From positions 1 through 24,228 of the forward strand of contig CAZBKA010000036.1 of the NCBI GenBank assembly GCA_964492365.1: a stretch of DNA of 24,228 nt, given 5' to 3'. The stretch comes from JAGLTN01 sp035403325. GTDB taxonomy: Bacteria; Planctomycetota; Phycisphaerae; Sedimentisphaerales; Anaerobacaceae. Positions within the stretch are counted from its first letter, which is position 1, and the number at the start of each line of letters is the position of its first letter. Positions 7,880 to 17,261 of this stretch are shown piece by piece. The translations under genes and the position numbers were made by a program. The notes beneath the pieces are model-generated. The model saw nothing but the letters and a program-made list of their open reading frames with translations. It did no database searches and was not told where the DNA came from.

Positions 7880-10800
7880 TTATTTCACCTGTTTAAGCTC
7901 ATAACTGCATGCAGGTTCAAGAAAATAAAGCCACTTTGAATTAACTTTCGATTTTAAAATTGCCCCAGCTGCCAGAGAATAAAAGTCAAGCTGATTTCGA
8001 TAAAGCTGCCCTCTTTCTGCAACCTGTTCAGCAGTTATCCGGTCAGTTTTAAAATCTATAACAATAAGCCCGTTTTGTGTTTTTATAACCATATCGATAA
8101 TACCCTGTACGACTATAATATCGTCCAGCTCATCACTGTTCGGCAAAGCAATAACGCCCTTCTGCCATTTCCCCGCTGAAACCGCCAGCGAGAAGGCCCA
8201 CTCACGCAAAACCTCGTTATCCTTTTCAAAAACTTCCCTGCCAAGGTCGCTTTGAAAAAATGACACTATCGATGCCGCATTAACCTTCTCACCTGCTTCA
8301 GCAGATAAAACACCGCTGCCAACAAGATCACATTTCAGCTCATGTAAAACTTCTAATGTCACCACGCCAGACAGGTTAACCTTAGAAAGCAAAAGATGCG
8401 CCGCTGAACCGATAGTCAGGCTGTCCGTTTTACCGCCAGCCACACCACCAGACAAAGCCACAGGTTTCTTCACAACCGCCCTGGAATAATCCATCTTCGC
8501 TAATTCGTCATCACGGTGGTTAAGCCCCGTTACCGAGCACTTCGCCGGCACCAAGGCAATCTCCCGATAATCATATTGCCAATCCAAAGAGTTTTTAACC
8601 CTGTCCAGCAAAGCAGATTTTACTTTGCCTGTCAGGTTTCGATCTTCAACTATTGGTTGTTTATGACCGCTCTTAAGCTCATTAATATAATCTTCAATTT
8701 TTTGGGTTTCAGATAGACCATAAAAATTCAAATCGAATAATTTACTGTCAGACATCTGCTCGGCAAAACACGTATCAAATGCTTTATGCAATTTTTCCTC
8801 GCCGCTCAAACCATACAATATCCAGTCCAGCAGATTATTACATTTGCGAAGCTGCCAGCCGGCAATAGTACCACCGTCGAAAAAAATACCACTCGTCAAA
8901 ACTTCCTTGACATGGTTTTTGCATGCACAGCCGCACAAAACAAGTTTTTCTTTTGCTCTGGTCAAAGCCACATAAAGAATTCGCATCTCTTCTGCAAGCA
9001 GCAACATTCTCTTCTTGCTCTCAATTATTTCCCTGTTCACAGAATCAAATTTTGATTTCTTTTCACAATCTAAAATCCTCAGCCCAAGACCCAAACCGCC
9101 GTCATACAAACAATCCGCCCTCTGATCAACCGCATTAAACTGATGGTTCATCTCCGCAAGAAATACAACTGGAAACTCCAGACCCTTGCTCTTATGGACA
9201 CTAAGAATCCTTACTGCATCATCAGCTGCCACCTGACTTTCCGCACTGCCCCAGTCACGACCAGCATCTGTAATCTTTTCAATAAACTCCACAAACCGAC
9301 TCAACGACGCCACATCACCACCGCTGACAAAACCTTCGAACTGAATAGCTTTATCATGCAGCTTAAGCAGATTTGCCCTGCGAGATGGCCCCTTGGGAAG
9401 TGCCGACACAAAAGCCAGATAGCCGCTATCCCTGTAGAGCTGCCAGATCATATCCGCCAGTCCTTTTGTCGTCGCTATCTGCTGCCAATGATTTATCTGT
9501 TCGAAAACACTTCTAAGTCTGCCTGCTAATTCGTCACCACTTTTGCCATTAATATAAAACAACACACTCTCATAAAAATCCATTTTCCTTTTGCCGTTGT
9601 CTTTGGTATATGTCTTTATCTGTGTAAGCTGTTCATCTGTTATCTTAAAAAATGGGCTCCGCAGCACTGCCGCCAATTCAATATCGCGACGTGGATTATC
9701 CAGCACTTTCAGCAATGATATGCAGTCATTAATTTCTGTCGTCTCAAAATAACCACCCACTCCAGATGAACTGACATTGATTCCTGCAAGTTTAAATATC
9801 TCTATATATTCAGCCGCCGAAGAAGATGGACTCCTCATCAGGATAGTAATGTCACCATATCTTACAGGCCGATTCGATTTGAGCTTATCATCGTATATCT
9901 CAAATTCCGCCTGCCCCGTCTCTTCGCCTACCATCTGCTTTATTCTCTTTGCGATCATCGCCGCCTGCTTTTGAGAATCGCTTATAAAATCCCTGTCGAC
10001 AGACTCCCCAGCCTCATCGGACTCCTCCGTCTCATCTTCCTGCACATCATCTTCCGTTGAACTGATCTTACCCTGTTTTTCCAGCAAATCAATCTCCACT
10101 GCACAACGCCCTGTCAGCTGTTCATCTTCAGCTTCTAACTTCTTCAGCATCGCAGTTTCATCATAATCGATCTGCGAAATATCACTGCTCATAATCCTGC
10201 TGAAAACCTTATTAACAAAATCAAGCACAGGCTTTACCGAACGAAAATTCACCGCCAGATCAACGCGTCTGCCCGCTGTTTCCTCGCTGGATACCTTTTT
10301 TAAATTATCAAGAAAAATTGTAGGTTCAGAACCCCTGAAAGCATAAATGCTCTGCTTGGCGTCACCAACCACAAAAACATTGCCCCCCTTCGAAAGCATA
10401 TCGAGCACCGCCTGCTGAACGCCATTGATATCCTGATACTCATCGACAAAAATATGCTTATATTTTTCTTGCAGCATCAATGCAACTTCTGATGGTCTAA
10501 GCTCATCGCTGTCCACATCTTCAACTAAAAGCTTCAGACCATAATGCTCAAGATCAGAAAAATCCAGGCAATTAGCTGAACGTTTGGCATTGGTATAAAA
10601 CATATCGAATCTCATGACCAGTTCAATCATCACCTTGGTCTGCAAATCCACCGACCCCGCAGCAACCTGACTATACCTGTCACTCAATATCGCCAGATTT
10701 GCAATGTTTTTTAAATCACCCCCTGCATTTTTTTTAAGCTTTTGCATCATCTCTTTGATAGTATCATCAAGCCCCCTTGGCAAAGTTAAACTTTTTTGCT

Positions 10801-11644
10801 CAGCAAGATTAGATATGAGTCTGACACATTTATCAAAATCATCCCCCTCGAGACATTCAGCTGCCTGTCTCAAATCATAAACATAAGCAGCATCTAATTT
10901 ACCTGCCCAGTCACCAGTCGGAACTTGACTTAGATAAAGTTTCTTAATATGCTCGAATTGGCCGATCAGATCTTCAAGCCTGACTTTCAGCATCTCTTTT
11001 TCACTGTCCGCTAAAAGCACCCCCCCTTTATCCTGAGAAAGCAAAACCGCCTTTTCATACCAGTTCTTTCTCGAAACAACACCATCAAGAAAATTGCTTA
11101 TCTTAATAACATTAGTCAGAAAACTGTCACTCGAAATTACATCCCTGCGATTTAACAGCTCTTCAAATGCTGTCTTTAAATTCTCCTGCTGCCATGCCCA
11201 TTCGATTGTCTTTTCTAATATCTGGGTCTTTAAAAGCTTCTGCTCATCTTCATCTATCAACCGAAATCCAGGATCAATACCAAGCTTATAAAAATAATCC
11301 GTTATCAGCCTTTTGCAAAAAGCATGTATCGTACTGATATCGGAACCCTGCAAAAGTATAAGCTGGCTCCTCAGATTGCCGCTATCACTCCCAACCGCTG
11401 ATATTTTTTTCCTGATCTGGTCAGCAATTCGCGATCTCATCTGTTCAGCCGCCGCATCAGTAAAGGTAAGCACTAGCATATCCATAATACTGCAAGGCTC
11501 AGCCCCGCTTACAATATCGCAGCACCTGCCGGAAAGCACCGCTGTCTTACCAGTACCAGCAGAAGCGGTAACAAAAACATTGCTCCCGCGGTGAGTGATC
11601 GCAACCCTTTGCTCATCGGTCCATTTTATCTTCTCTGCTGCCAT
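7880..11644 (-). CDS. addA: ATP-dependent helicase/nuclease subunit A (AddA)
   Basis: Catalytic helicase subunit of the AddAB complex, which unwinds and trims double-strand breaks to make 3' tails for RecA loading. At 1254 residues it is close to B. subtilis AddA. It is a UvrD/Rep-type SF1A helicase: Walker A ASAGTGKT (27-34), Walker B DEYQD (401-405), motif III region VVGDAKQSIYAFRG (425-438), motif V/VI segments ILSVHKSKGLEFP and YVALTRAKEKL. The carboxy-terminal PD-(D/E)xK nuclease has IDFK with Asp1197 and Lys1199, then a QLDFY segment. An acidic stretch rich in Glu and Asp near residue 555 separates helicase subdomains. The ATG overlaps the addB TAA by one base, with GGAG inside the end of addB, so translation is coupled. 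Confidence 0.95.
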   Translation of the reverse strand: MAAEKIKWTDEQRVAITHRGSNVFVTASAGTGKTAVLSGRCCDIVSGAEPCSIMDMLVLTFTDAAAEQMRSRIADQIRKKISAVGSDSGNLRSQLILLQGSDISTIHAFCKRLITDYFYKLGIDPGFRLIDEDEQKLLKTQILEKTIEWAWQQENLKTAFEELLNRRDVISSDSFLTNVIKISNFLDGVVSRKNWYEKAVLLSQDKGGVLLADSEKEMLKVRLEDLIGQFEHIKKLYLSQVPTGDWAGKLDAAYVYDLRQAAECLEGDDFDKCVRLISNLAEQKSLTLPRGLDDTIKEMMQKLKKNAGGDLKNIANLAILSDRYSQVAAGSVDLQTKVMIELVMRFDMFYTNAKRSANCLDFSDLEHYGLKLLVEDVDSDELRPSEVALMLQEKYKHIFVDEYQDINGVQQAVLDMLSKGGNVFVVGDAKQSIYAFRGSEPTIFLDNLKKVSSEETAGRRVDLAVNFRSVKPVLDFVNKVFSRIMSSDISQIDYDETAMLKKLEAEDEQLTGRCAVEIDLLEKQGKISSTEDDVQEDETEESDEAGESVDRDFISDSQKQAAMIAKRIKQMVGEETGQAEFEIYDDKLKSNRPVRYGDITILMRSPSSSAAEYIEIFKLAGINVSSSGVGGYFETTEINDCISLLKVLDNPRRDIELAAVLRSPFFKITDEQLTQIKTYTKDNGKRKMDFYESVLFYINGKSGDELAGRLRSVFEQINHWQQIATTKGLADMIWQLYRDSGYLAFVSALPKGPSRRANLLKLHDKAIQFEGFVSGGDVASLSRFVEFIEKITDAGRDWGSAESQVAADDAVRILSVHKSKGLEFPVVFLAEMNHQFNAVDQRADCLYDGGLGLGLRILDCEKKSKFDSVNREIIESKKRMLLLAEEMRILYVALTRAKEKLVLCGCACKNHVKEVLTSGIFFDGGTIAGWQLRKCNNLLDWILYGLSGEEKLHKAFDTCFAEQMSDSKLFDLNFYGLSETQKIEDYINELKSGHKQPIVEDRNLTGKVKSALLDRVKNSLDWQYDYREIALVPAKCSVTGLNHRDDELAKMDYSRAVVKKPVALSGGVAGGKTDSLTIGSAAHLLLSKVNLSGVVTLEVLHELKCDLVGSGVLSAEAGEKVNAASIVSFFQSDLGREVFEKDNEVLREWAFSLAVSAGKWQKGVIALPNSDELDDIIVVQGIIDMVIKTQNGLIVIDFKTDRITAEQVAERGQLYRNQLDFYSLAAGAILKSKVNSKWLYFLEPACSYELKQVK

Positions 11645-14600
11645 TATTGCTCCGCCCTGATTTCTTCGACAACCATCACTTTATCTTTTATCGCTTTGAG
11701 ATTATTGTAATCATTAATCTGCCAGTCAAATCTGCACAAAGCCTTAAATTCACAATTACTGCAAGGCGACTTCTTTTTAAGGCGTCCAGGTCTGATATCT
11801 ATCTTGCCCGTAAAAATATCCTTACCAAGTTCAACAACCTTCTTCTCGGTAAACTTTAGTATCAGTTCAAAATCATCCGCCTTCACCGCCGAAGATGTTC
11901 CATACCGCCCATAAGGATCACCTTCCTTAGAAATAAAAAAACTGTAATATTTACTGTTGCCTTGTTCACAATTGTTATCAATTGACCCGATATATCGCCC
12001 ATCAAAAAGGCCCTTGGGTTTATATAAAAATTTATCACTCTTAACTTCTGTCTCAGCCAAAGAACCTTTACCATAACTTATTTTTACAGGCATATAAAAC
12101 GCACCGGCAACATCATCGATTCCGAGAGTTTTACCGATAGACTTTCTAACCGCTAAAAGATACAAAGGCATCTGAACATCCAGACCGTTATAAAATTGTG
12201 ACCAGTTAAAAGTCTTGCTGTTAAGTTTATAATCGAATACCAATGCCATCCTTTTACCATCAACTTCTGCAACATCAATCCTGTCAATTTTACCGTTAAA
12301 ACTCAGCTTTCTGCCCGCTTGTAATTCTATCTCAAAAGCCGCTCCATCTCTCCCGAAATTCAGCTCTGATTTTAAAGGTCGGAAATCCCCTGCCGAAATC
12401 AACTCTGACATCGCCAACACAAAATCCTCCAGTATCTCCTGGCTTTGTCGAATAATAAAAGCATTGTGTTCGCCTCGACAATTAAAATTAGAAATAAATG
12501 GATCCTCTGAAATCGTAATCTCAAGAACTTCATCCAGCAGCTGCTTCAACTGCTCTTTTTCCATTTTTGCAATGTCGAACCCGCGTTTTATAGTTTCTTT
12601 TATGAGCCTGTCAAGAACCTTATGATAAAATTCACCCAACTCTAAAGGCCGCATCTTAAAATTGTCACGTTCTTTCAACTCAAGTACATACTTTGCAAAA
12701 TAGCGATATCCGCAATTCGCAAATATCCCCAATCCCGTAGCCGAAACTGAAAGATCGTTCCCCAGAAGTTTCTCAACAGTCGCCGCTTCAATAGACGCAG
12801 CATTCTTATATCCCAAAGAATCCTCAACCAGACAACCAACATCACAAAGACTCTCATCCTGTTTCACCCCGGCAAGCAAATCCAGAAGCTGCTCACGCCT
12901 GTCACTGTCAACATCATAAACCGACTTACCAACCCCGCTGCAAAGCATATCCGCAAGTTGCATCTTATTATGTATATACGCCGGATCGAAATCCACCTCA
13001 CTTACAAATCGCTCCTCAACTGTTTCGAAAAGCCTGGTGACATTAGATATAAACTGCGAAGGTACTTCAGCATTGCCCTTCTCATCACACGCCGGATAAC
13101 AAATATAAAGTCTCTCAGATGCCCTGGTAAAAGCAATATAAGCAAGATACTGCCTTTGAATCAGACTTTGACTGGAAGTCCCTTCAAGCTCAAAATTATT
13201 TGCCCCTGCAACCTCCCTGTCATTGTCCGTCAACATCCCCCCGCGGCGAACCGCAGACGGAAATTGCTTCTGGGTCGCACCCGCCAAAAATACCGCCCTT
13301 AAATCAGGATGCCTGCTTCGCTCGATTGAACCTACTAATACCTGATCAACTGTCGGCGGAATAAACGCCAGCTTAAGTTGAGAAAACGCCGAATTGACAA
13401 TCGAAAAATAATCCGCAAAGGTAAGTTCATCATCACCAAAAACCTCCGCCAGCTTATCGAACACATCCACAAATTTATCATAAAATTGTCTGTGCTCCTC
13501 CGCCAGACCAAAATCGCCACTCTGCTGGGCCTGCCATATCCAATCAGCAATTTTATCGCTGACACCAAGACTCTCCAGAAAATCAAAAATCGCATTGGTA
13601 AACGCAACACTGCTTAGCTTGCCATCTTCATTACACGTCAGAAAACCTTTAAATTTCATCAAGGCCCCAACAGCCTGTTTTCTTATTGCATCAATTTTCT
13701 TGTCATCAAAAACTTTATTTCCAGACCCGGCAAAATCCCAGCTTTGTTTCGCTATCCAGTCCCTGCCGCTGACACCGAACGCAAGACAATAATTCTCCAG
13801 TAAATTAACATCATCTTTCTCTACTTGGCAGAATTCACTCTTTAAATATGCAATAACATCTTCCGTTTCAAATGCAGATGCAATCGCCTTGAATGCGCTG
13901 CAAAAAAAACCAATAACCGCATGCTTATTCAACAGCCTGCGATGGTCAATAAAAAATGGTATCCCATAATCAGTAAAATAAGCACTTATATAATGTTGAT
14001 ACTGTTGAATATCTGAAACTATCACCGCGATGTCACGATACCTGTAACCTTGATCTTTTACGAGCCTCAGAATTTCTTTAGCAATAAATGCCGATTCTGT
14101 CCTTACATTCGCTGCAGAAATAATATTTATCCCCTCAGCCTGGGTAGTCGATTTGTAACCGAATTCAAACAGGTTTTTTTCAACTATTTCCAAAGGTTTG
14201 CTTTTAACAAATCTTTTTGCCTCATCAAGAATTATTGGCTCAGCCAATTTAATACCTGACTGCTTAACACTATCGACAAGCTGTGCATAGGTTTTTTCTG
14301 TAGGATAAAATAAGCTGTTCTCATTCAGATTCTTCGGATCAACCGTAACAGGATCCAGGCAAAGTGCTATCTTGGACTGCGAAGAAACTTTCAGCAATTC
14401 CATAAGCAATGCCGACTCCGTTGTACTGAACCCTGCAAAGCCATCAACCCATATCTTTGCCCCTTTGACAAAATCAGCATCTGCGACTTTTTTGCATACC
14501 TGGCGAAGCTGCATATCAGGGTCATCAAACCTGCCCTCGATAAAACCAAGATATTCCCTGAAAATAAGACCAATATCTCTGAACTTGGCACATGTAAGTT

Positions 14601-15051
14601 GATTCGCCCAATCACTCTTCAACATTTCCGTCAACCGCAAAACATCTTCAGGCTCTTTTGAATATCTGTGTAATTCACTTATCAAATTTGCCGCCTGGAC
14701 ACTTATACCTGAACCTTTAGACAATGAGCCGAAAACCTCAAGACTGTCAGCTTTTTCCCTGATGATCTTATGCAGTATCATCTCCCTGCCAAGGGTCGAT
14801 AATACAGGAAGTACCCTTTCTCCGATAACCTTAAATTTAAGTCTTTCAAAAGAAAGAACCTCGAGTCTGCTGTAGCCTGCTGTTTCACCACTCGAAAGAA
14901 TTGCCTTTTCTGCCTGATATGTTGCCTGCTCAGGTACAAGCAGTATAAGCGGGCAATTCTGGTCATCTTTGCATAGTGAATCGATTATTTCATCGATGCA
15001 AAGCCGACTCTTGCCCGTACCACTCCTGCCAAGAACAAACTGAACAGCCAT
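11644..15051 (-). CDS. addB: ATP-dependent helicase/deoxyribonuclease subunit B (AddB)
   Basis: Partner of AddA. In characterised AddAB this subunit cuts the 5'-ended strand and recognises Chi. It has 1135 residues. Walker A GRSGTGKS (8-15) is intact; the later helicase part is degenerate, as usual in AddB, though YIAFTRASERLYI (638-650) remains. The carboxy-terminal nuclease has GKIDRID (920-926) and VFDYK (Asp940, Lys942). Four cysteines for an iron-sulfur cluster are present, Cys780 and Cys1097, 1100 and 1106 (C-x2-C-x5-C), with the spacing known from B. subtilis AddB. GGAG six bases before the ATG supports the start. First gene of the addBA operon. Confidence 0.95.
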   Translation of the reverse strand: MAVQFVLGRSGTGKSRLCIDEIIDSLCKDDQNCPLILLVPEQATYQAEKAILSSGETAGYSRLEVLSFERLKFKVIGERVLPVLSTLGREMILHKIIREKADSLEVFGSLSKGSGISVQAANLISELHRYSKEPEDVLRLTEMLKSDWANQLTCAKFRDIGLIFREYLGFIEGRFDDPDMQLRQVCKKVADADFVKGAKIWVDGFAGFSTTESALLMELLKVSSQSKIALCLDPVTVDPKNLNENSLFYPTEKTYAQLVDSVKQSGIKLAEPIILDEAKRFVKSKPLEIVEKNLFEFGYKSTTQAEGINIISAANVRTESAFIAKEILRLVKDQGYRYRDIAVIVSDIQQYQHYISAYFTDYGIPFFIDHRRLLNKHAVIGFFCSAFKAIASAFETEDVIAYLKSEFCQVEKDDVNLLENYCLAFGVSGRDWIAKQSWDFAGSGNKVFDDKKIDAIRKQAVGALMKFKGFLTCNEDGKLSSVAFTNAIFDFLESLGVSDKIADWIWQAQQSGDFGLAEEHRQFYDKFVDVFDKLAEVFGDDELTFADYFSIVNSAFSQLKLAFIPPTVDQVLVGSIERSRHPDLRAVFLAGATQKQFPSAVRRGGMLTDNDREVAGANNFELEGTSSQSLIQRQYLAYIAFTRASERLYICYPACDEKGNAEVPSQFISNVTRLFETVEERFVSEVDFDPAYIHNKMQLADMLCSGVGKSVYDVDSDRREQLLDLLAGVKQDESLCDVGCLVEDSLGYKNAASIEAATVEKLLGNDLSVSATGLGIFANCGYRYFAKYVLELKERDNFKMRPLELGEFYHKVLDRLIKETIKRGFDIAKMEKEQLKQLLDEVLEITISEDPFISNFNCRGEHNAFIIRQSQEILEDFVLAMSELISAGDFRPLKSELNFGRDGAAFEIELQAGRKLSFNGKIDRIDVAEVDGKRMALVFDYKLNSKTFNWSQFYNGLDVQMPLYLLAVRKSIGKTLGIDDVAGAFYMPVKISYGKGSLAETEVKSDKFLYKPKGLFDGRYIGSIDNNCEQGNSKYYSFFISKEGDPYGRYGTSSAVKADDFELILKFTEKKVVELGKDIFTGKIDIRPGRLKKKSPCSNCEFKALCRFDWQINDYNNLKAIKDKVMVVEEIRAEQ

Positions 15052-15089
15052 AGAAACTCCTTTATAGGCCCATATTCAAATAATTCGCA

Positions 15090-15118
15090 GTTCTAACACA
15101 AAAATTGTTTTTTTTCAA
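15090..15118 (-). promoter_or_regulatory. Putative promoter of addBA
   Basis: On the minus strand TTGAAA (complement of 15113-15118), a 17-base spacer and TAGAAC (complement of 15090-15095; 4/6 match) lie about 40 bases before the addB start. Predicted from sequence only. Confidence 0.35.
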
Positions 15119-15192
15119 TTCTTTCGTGTTTAAAACTCTGATTTTGACGATAATATGTTTGTGCTCTGAAAAAATCTGTGAAAGGAAAAAAT

Positions 15193-15585
15193 ATGGGAAA
15201 TAATGGAAAAAACATGCTCATAGCAGCAGCGGTTCTGGCTTTTTGTATTGTATTGTCTTCATCTTCAACCTTAATTCAAGGCACCGAAAAAACTTATGAG
15301 ATTAGACCGGAAATAACTCTGCCGGAGCAAAAAACCGACACAACCCGATTCATTGAGTCATATGAACGCCTTCTTGACCGTCTGATTACAACAACTGAAA
15401 AAAGTCAGTTTAGTCTGACCGACGATATAAGCAGTGTCGGTGAAAAACTGGAATTAATGGATAAAAAGCTTGATGAAATCTTAGTAAGAATCCAAAAAAT
15501 TGAAAAATCACTGAATATCGATGAAAAAACGACTGTCTCAGGCGAAAATAACACAAGTAATAATAATGTAACGGAAAATAATTAA
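15193..15585 (+). CDS. Small membrane-anchored or secreted coiled-coil protein, unknown function
   Basis: A 130-residue protein. ATG 15193 is chosen because AAGGA lies about six bases upstream; a GTG at 15178 would add five residues that include that site. Residues 8-24 form a hydrophobic segment (MLIAAAVLAFCIVLSSSS), either an uncleaved anchor or a signal peptide. Residues about 60-112 are charged and heptad-like (RLLDRLITTTEKSQF, then EKLELMDKKLDEILVRIQKIEKSL), predicting a coiled coil. The tail is Asn/Thr/Ser-rich. The gene is divergent from addB and its TAA overlaps the stop of the convergent metallophosphoesterase gene. No family is recognised; a small envelope protein is the most that can be said. 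Confidence 0.7.
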   Translation: MGNNGKNMLIAAAVLAFCIVLSSSSTLIQGTEKTYEIRPEITLPEQKTDTTRFIESYERLLDRLITTTEKSQFSLTDDISSVGEKLELMDKKLDEILVRIQKIEKSLNIDEKTTVSGENNTSNNNVTENN

Positions 15586-16415
15586 TTAGATCCCACAGAT
15601 CTCAATTTAAAGACCGTTATTTCAGGACGTGCATTAAACAAAGCCCTGCCTAACCTGCCCAGGCCTCGGTTAACATATAGCTTTTTACCGCCAACATCAT
15701 ACAATCCGCCGGGGTAATTTAGCTTGTTAATACAGGAAAAACCACGATTTACCGAAAACTGTAAACCAACACCATGAGTATGACCGCTCATAACCACACC
15801 CGCGTCATAGCCGTCAAGATAGGATATACTGTCTGGATTATGAGATAAAACTATAACCGCCTCATCTGAATCAACATCTGCAAAAGCTTTCCCTGCATTA
15901 AGATCACCCGCCCACATATCACCAAGACCAACAATTCGCAAACTGCCGCCTGAAAGATCGATTCGGTGCGAGTTGTTGCGCAAAACATTAACACCTTTAC
16001 GCTCAAAACCTCTTATCATAAAACGCAGTGACTTCTCCCTCGAAAGTTCAGGAAATGCTTCGATCCCGTAATCATGATTACCAAGAGATGCATATACACC
16101 ATATCTGCTCTTTAGCCCAGCAACAATATCAACTGCTTTTTTTCTGAATTTGCCGCTGATATCATGCGTAATATAGTCGCCTGTAAGAACAACAATATCA
16201 CCATCAAGTTCATTAACCCTGTCAACACAAGAGTTTAGATATTTCGCACTAACAGTTCGACTGCAATGCAAATCGCTGATATGTATTATTCGCTTCCCCT
16301 CAAAACCGACAGGCAAATTCGGGACTTCTAAGTCCAATTCAACAATCTCGATCCACTCCCTGCCCTCTCCTGACGCATCAACTGCCCAGGATGTGCAAAA
16401 ACCAAGACTGCCCAT
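15582..16415 (-). CDS. Metallophosphoesterase (YkuE/YaeI-like)
   Basis: Calcineurin-like phosphoesterase of 277 residues. Two-metal motifs are all present: SDLH (47-50), GDY (79-81), GNHD (112-115), SHNPD with His192, and GHTHG (211-215). The layout matches YkuE/YaeI proteins, some of which act on UDP-2,3-diacylglucosamine or other envelope phospholipid substrates; the true substrate is unknown. ATG 16415 is used because AAAGG and CAGG lie just upstream. An in-frame GTG at 16466 would add 17 Arg-rich residues and is compatible with the promoter. Family members often start with a Tat signal or membrane anchor, which is not obvious here, so the amino end is uncertain. Its stop overlaps that of the convergent small gene. 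Confidence 0.88.
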   Translation of the reverse strand: MGSLGFCTSWAVDASGEGREWIEIVELDLEVPNLPVGFEGKRIIHISDLHCSRTVSAKYLNSCVDRVNELDGDIVVLTGDYITHDISGKFRKKAVDIVAGLKSRYGVYASLGNHDYGIEAFPELSREKSLRFMIRGFERKGVNVLRNNSHRIDLSGGSLRIVGLGDMWAGDLNAGKAFADVDSDEAVIVLSHNPDSISYLDGYDAGVVMSGHTHGVGLQFSVNRGFSCINKLNYPGGLYDVGGKKLYVNRGLGRLGRALFNARPEITVFKLRSVGSN

Positions 16416-16507
16416 CAACCTGCCTTTAAAGCGCCTTTGTTGGCCGCGTATGCTTCTTAATACCACTTACTTATATAACCCCAAAAAATATATCATCAAG
16501 GTAAGGT

Positions 16508-16536
16508 ATTATACCAGACATATAGCCCGGTATCAA
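16508..16536 (-). promoter_or_regulatory. Promoter of the metallophosphoesterase gene
   Basis: On the minus strand TTGATA (complement of 16531-16536), exactly 17 bases, then a perfect TATAAT (complement of 16508-16513). One of the best sigma70-like promoters in the window. Predicted initiation near 16501 is compatible with either the GTG (16466) or the ATG (16415) start. The -10 lies inside a short palindrome GGTATTATACC. Confidence 0.6.
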
Positions 16537-16619
16537 TACATAACTGCCTTAAAGCCAACAAAGGCCCCTTAAAACGCTAAAAACAGCATAAATAACAAAA
16601 TAAATAATACACCATCAAA

Positions 16620-16796
16620 CTACTGCAAATCCTCCACTACCCCTGTAGTGGTCTCAACTTCATCAGTAGCGGTATGTACTTTTTTCTCTACCGTTTTTTT
16701 CTGCACCGCTGTATCACCAACAGTGTCTTTTTTCTTACATCCTGTAACACAAAAACATGCCGCTATTACCACAAAAATTAGAAATAACCGCACCAT
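16620..16796 (-). CDS. Small lipoprotein (58 residues), third member of a paralogous set
   Basis: A frame of 58 codons plus TAG, short enough to be missed by usual length limits. The start is MVRLFLIFVVIAACF, followed by CVTGC and KKK: a hydrophobic signal core with a good lipobox (V-T-G-C), so an outer- or inner-membrane lipoprotein of about 39 mature residues. The mature part is Lys/Glu/Thr-rich and probably disordered or helical. AAGGA about seven bases before the ATG supports translation. The signal and lipobox region aligns with the two genes upstream (ACF-CVTGCKKK, VCFCCVGCKKE, ACFGCVGCKKK), pointing to duplication. It lies 23 bases after the neighbouring paralogue. Function unknown. 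Confidence 0.7.
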   Translation of the reverse strand: MVRLFLIFVVIAACFCVTGCKKKDTVGDTAVQKKTVEKKVHTATDEVETTTGVVEDLQ

Positions 16797-16819
16797 AATA
16801 AATTCCTTTTAGATAGGAC

Positions 16820-17023
16820 TTATATTTTTTCGTTTACATCTTTTACTGCATTCTCAACTTCAACCTTAACGTCTGCTGCAGCGTCTTTAACTACATCTTT
16901 AGATTCTTCAGCTTGTTTTTCTACAGCAGTTGTTGTTGGAACTTCAACCTTAGGACTTTCCTTCTTGCAACCAACACAGCAGAAACATACCAACGCCAAC
17001 AAAACCATTAATGCACGTAACAT
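16820..17023 (-). CDS. Small lipoprotein (67 residues), second member of a paralogous set
   Basis: Starts MLRALMVLLALVCFCCVGC followed by KKE, with lipobox C-V-G-C or V-G-C at the end of a hydrophobic signal. The mature part of about 48 residues alternates Val/Ala with Lys/Glu/Asp (AVEKQAEESKDVVKDAAADV), typical of an amphipathic helix as in small entericidin- or Lpp-like lipoproteins, although no family match is claimed. ATG 17023 is preferred over ATG 17053 because AAAGGG lies eight bases upstream of it, and the same AAGGG-to-ATG layout occurs at the paralogue at 17450. Probably transcribed with the gene at 16620-16796. Confidence 0.72.
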   Translation of the reverse strand: MLRALMVLLALVCFCCVGCKKESPKVEVPTTTAVEKQAEESKDVVKDAAADVKVEVENAVKDVNEKI

Positions 17024-17066
17024 AGTTTTTCCCTTTAAATAAAAAATAAACATTAATTAAGCATCG

Positions 17067-17082
17067 CTGATGACTTCATCAG
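17067..17082. repeat. Perfect inverted repeat upstream of a small lipoprotein gene
   Basis: CTGATGA (17067-17073) and TCATCAG (17076-17082) are perfect arms around a 2-base centre, about 45 bases before the ATG at 17023. It could be an operator or a leader hairpin. There is no T-run, so it is not an intrinsic terminator. Confidence 0.4.
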
Positions 17083-17136
17083 TCATAATGCCCTTTTTTC
17101 TGATTTAGATTCGCTTAGGTTAACAACACAATCCTG

Positions 17137-17148
17137 TTCTTGCAAGAA
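17137..17148. repeat. 12-base perfect palindrome TTCTTGCAAGAA
   Basis: A self-complementary 12-mer in the 238-base gap between two small lipoprotein genes, about 115 bases before the start at 17023. It could be a dimeric regulator site. A chance palindrome of this length is possible but uncommon in one short gap. Confidence 0.35.
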
Positions 17149-17261
17149 ACATTTTTATTTGTTCAATCTTTTTTTTGCTGATTTAGTAGCAAAAAATCAT
17201 GTTTCTCACCAGGCCAGACACAAGCAAAACAAACTTATTTTACAAATTCAACAGCAAAGAA

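Noticed and set aside
12958..13302. 114-codon plus-strand frame inside addB, and similar long frames opposite addA and dnaA
   Set aside because: They lie fully antisense to well-supported genes, have atypical composition and no ribosome site; treated as shadows.
16416..16466. GTG-started extension of the metallophosphoesterase
   Set aside because: It is possible, but there is no ribosome site at normal spacing, while AAAGG...CAGG precedes ATG 16415; kept as an alternative only.
17116..17153. Possible fourth, frameshifted lipoprotein (ATGTTTCTTGCAAGA start, reads MFLARTGLCC then stop)
   Set aside because: It stops after ten codons and the resemblance to the neighbouring signal peptides is too thin to claim a pseudogene.
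17171..17196. TTTTTTGCT/AGCAAAAAA hairpin as a terminator
   Set aside because: Only GCT/AGC is GC-containing, and the T-run precedes the stem on the minus strand, which is the wrong order for stopping the lipoprotein transcript.
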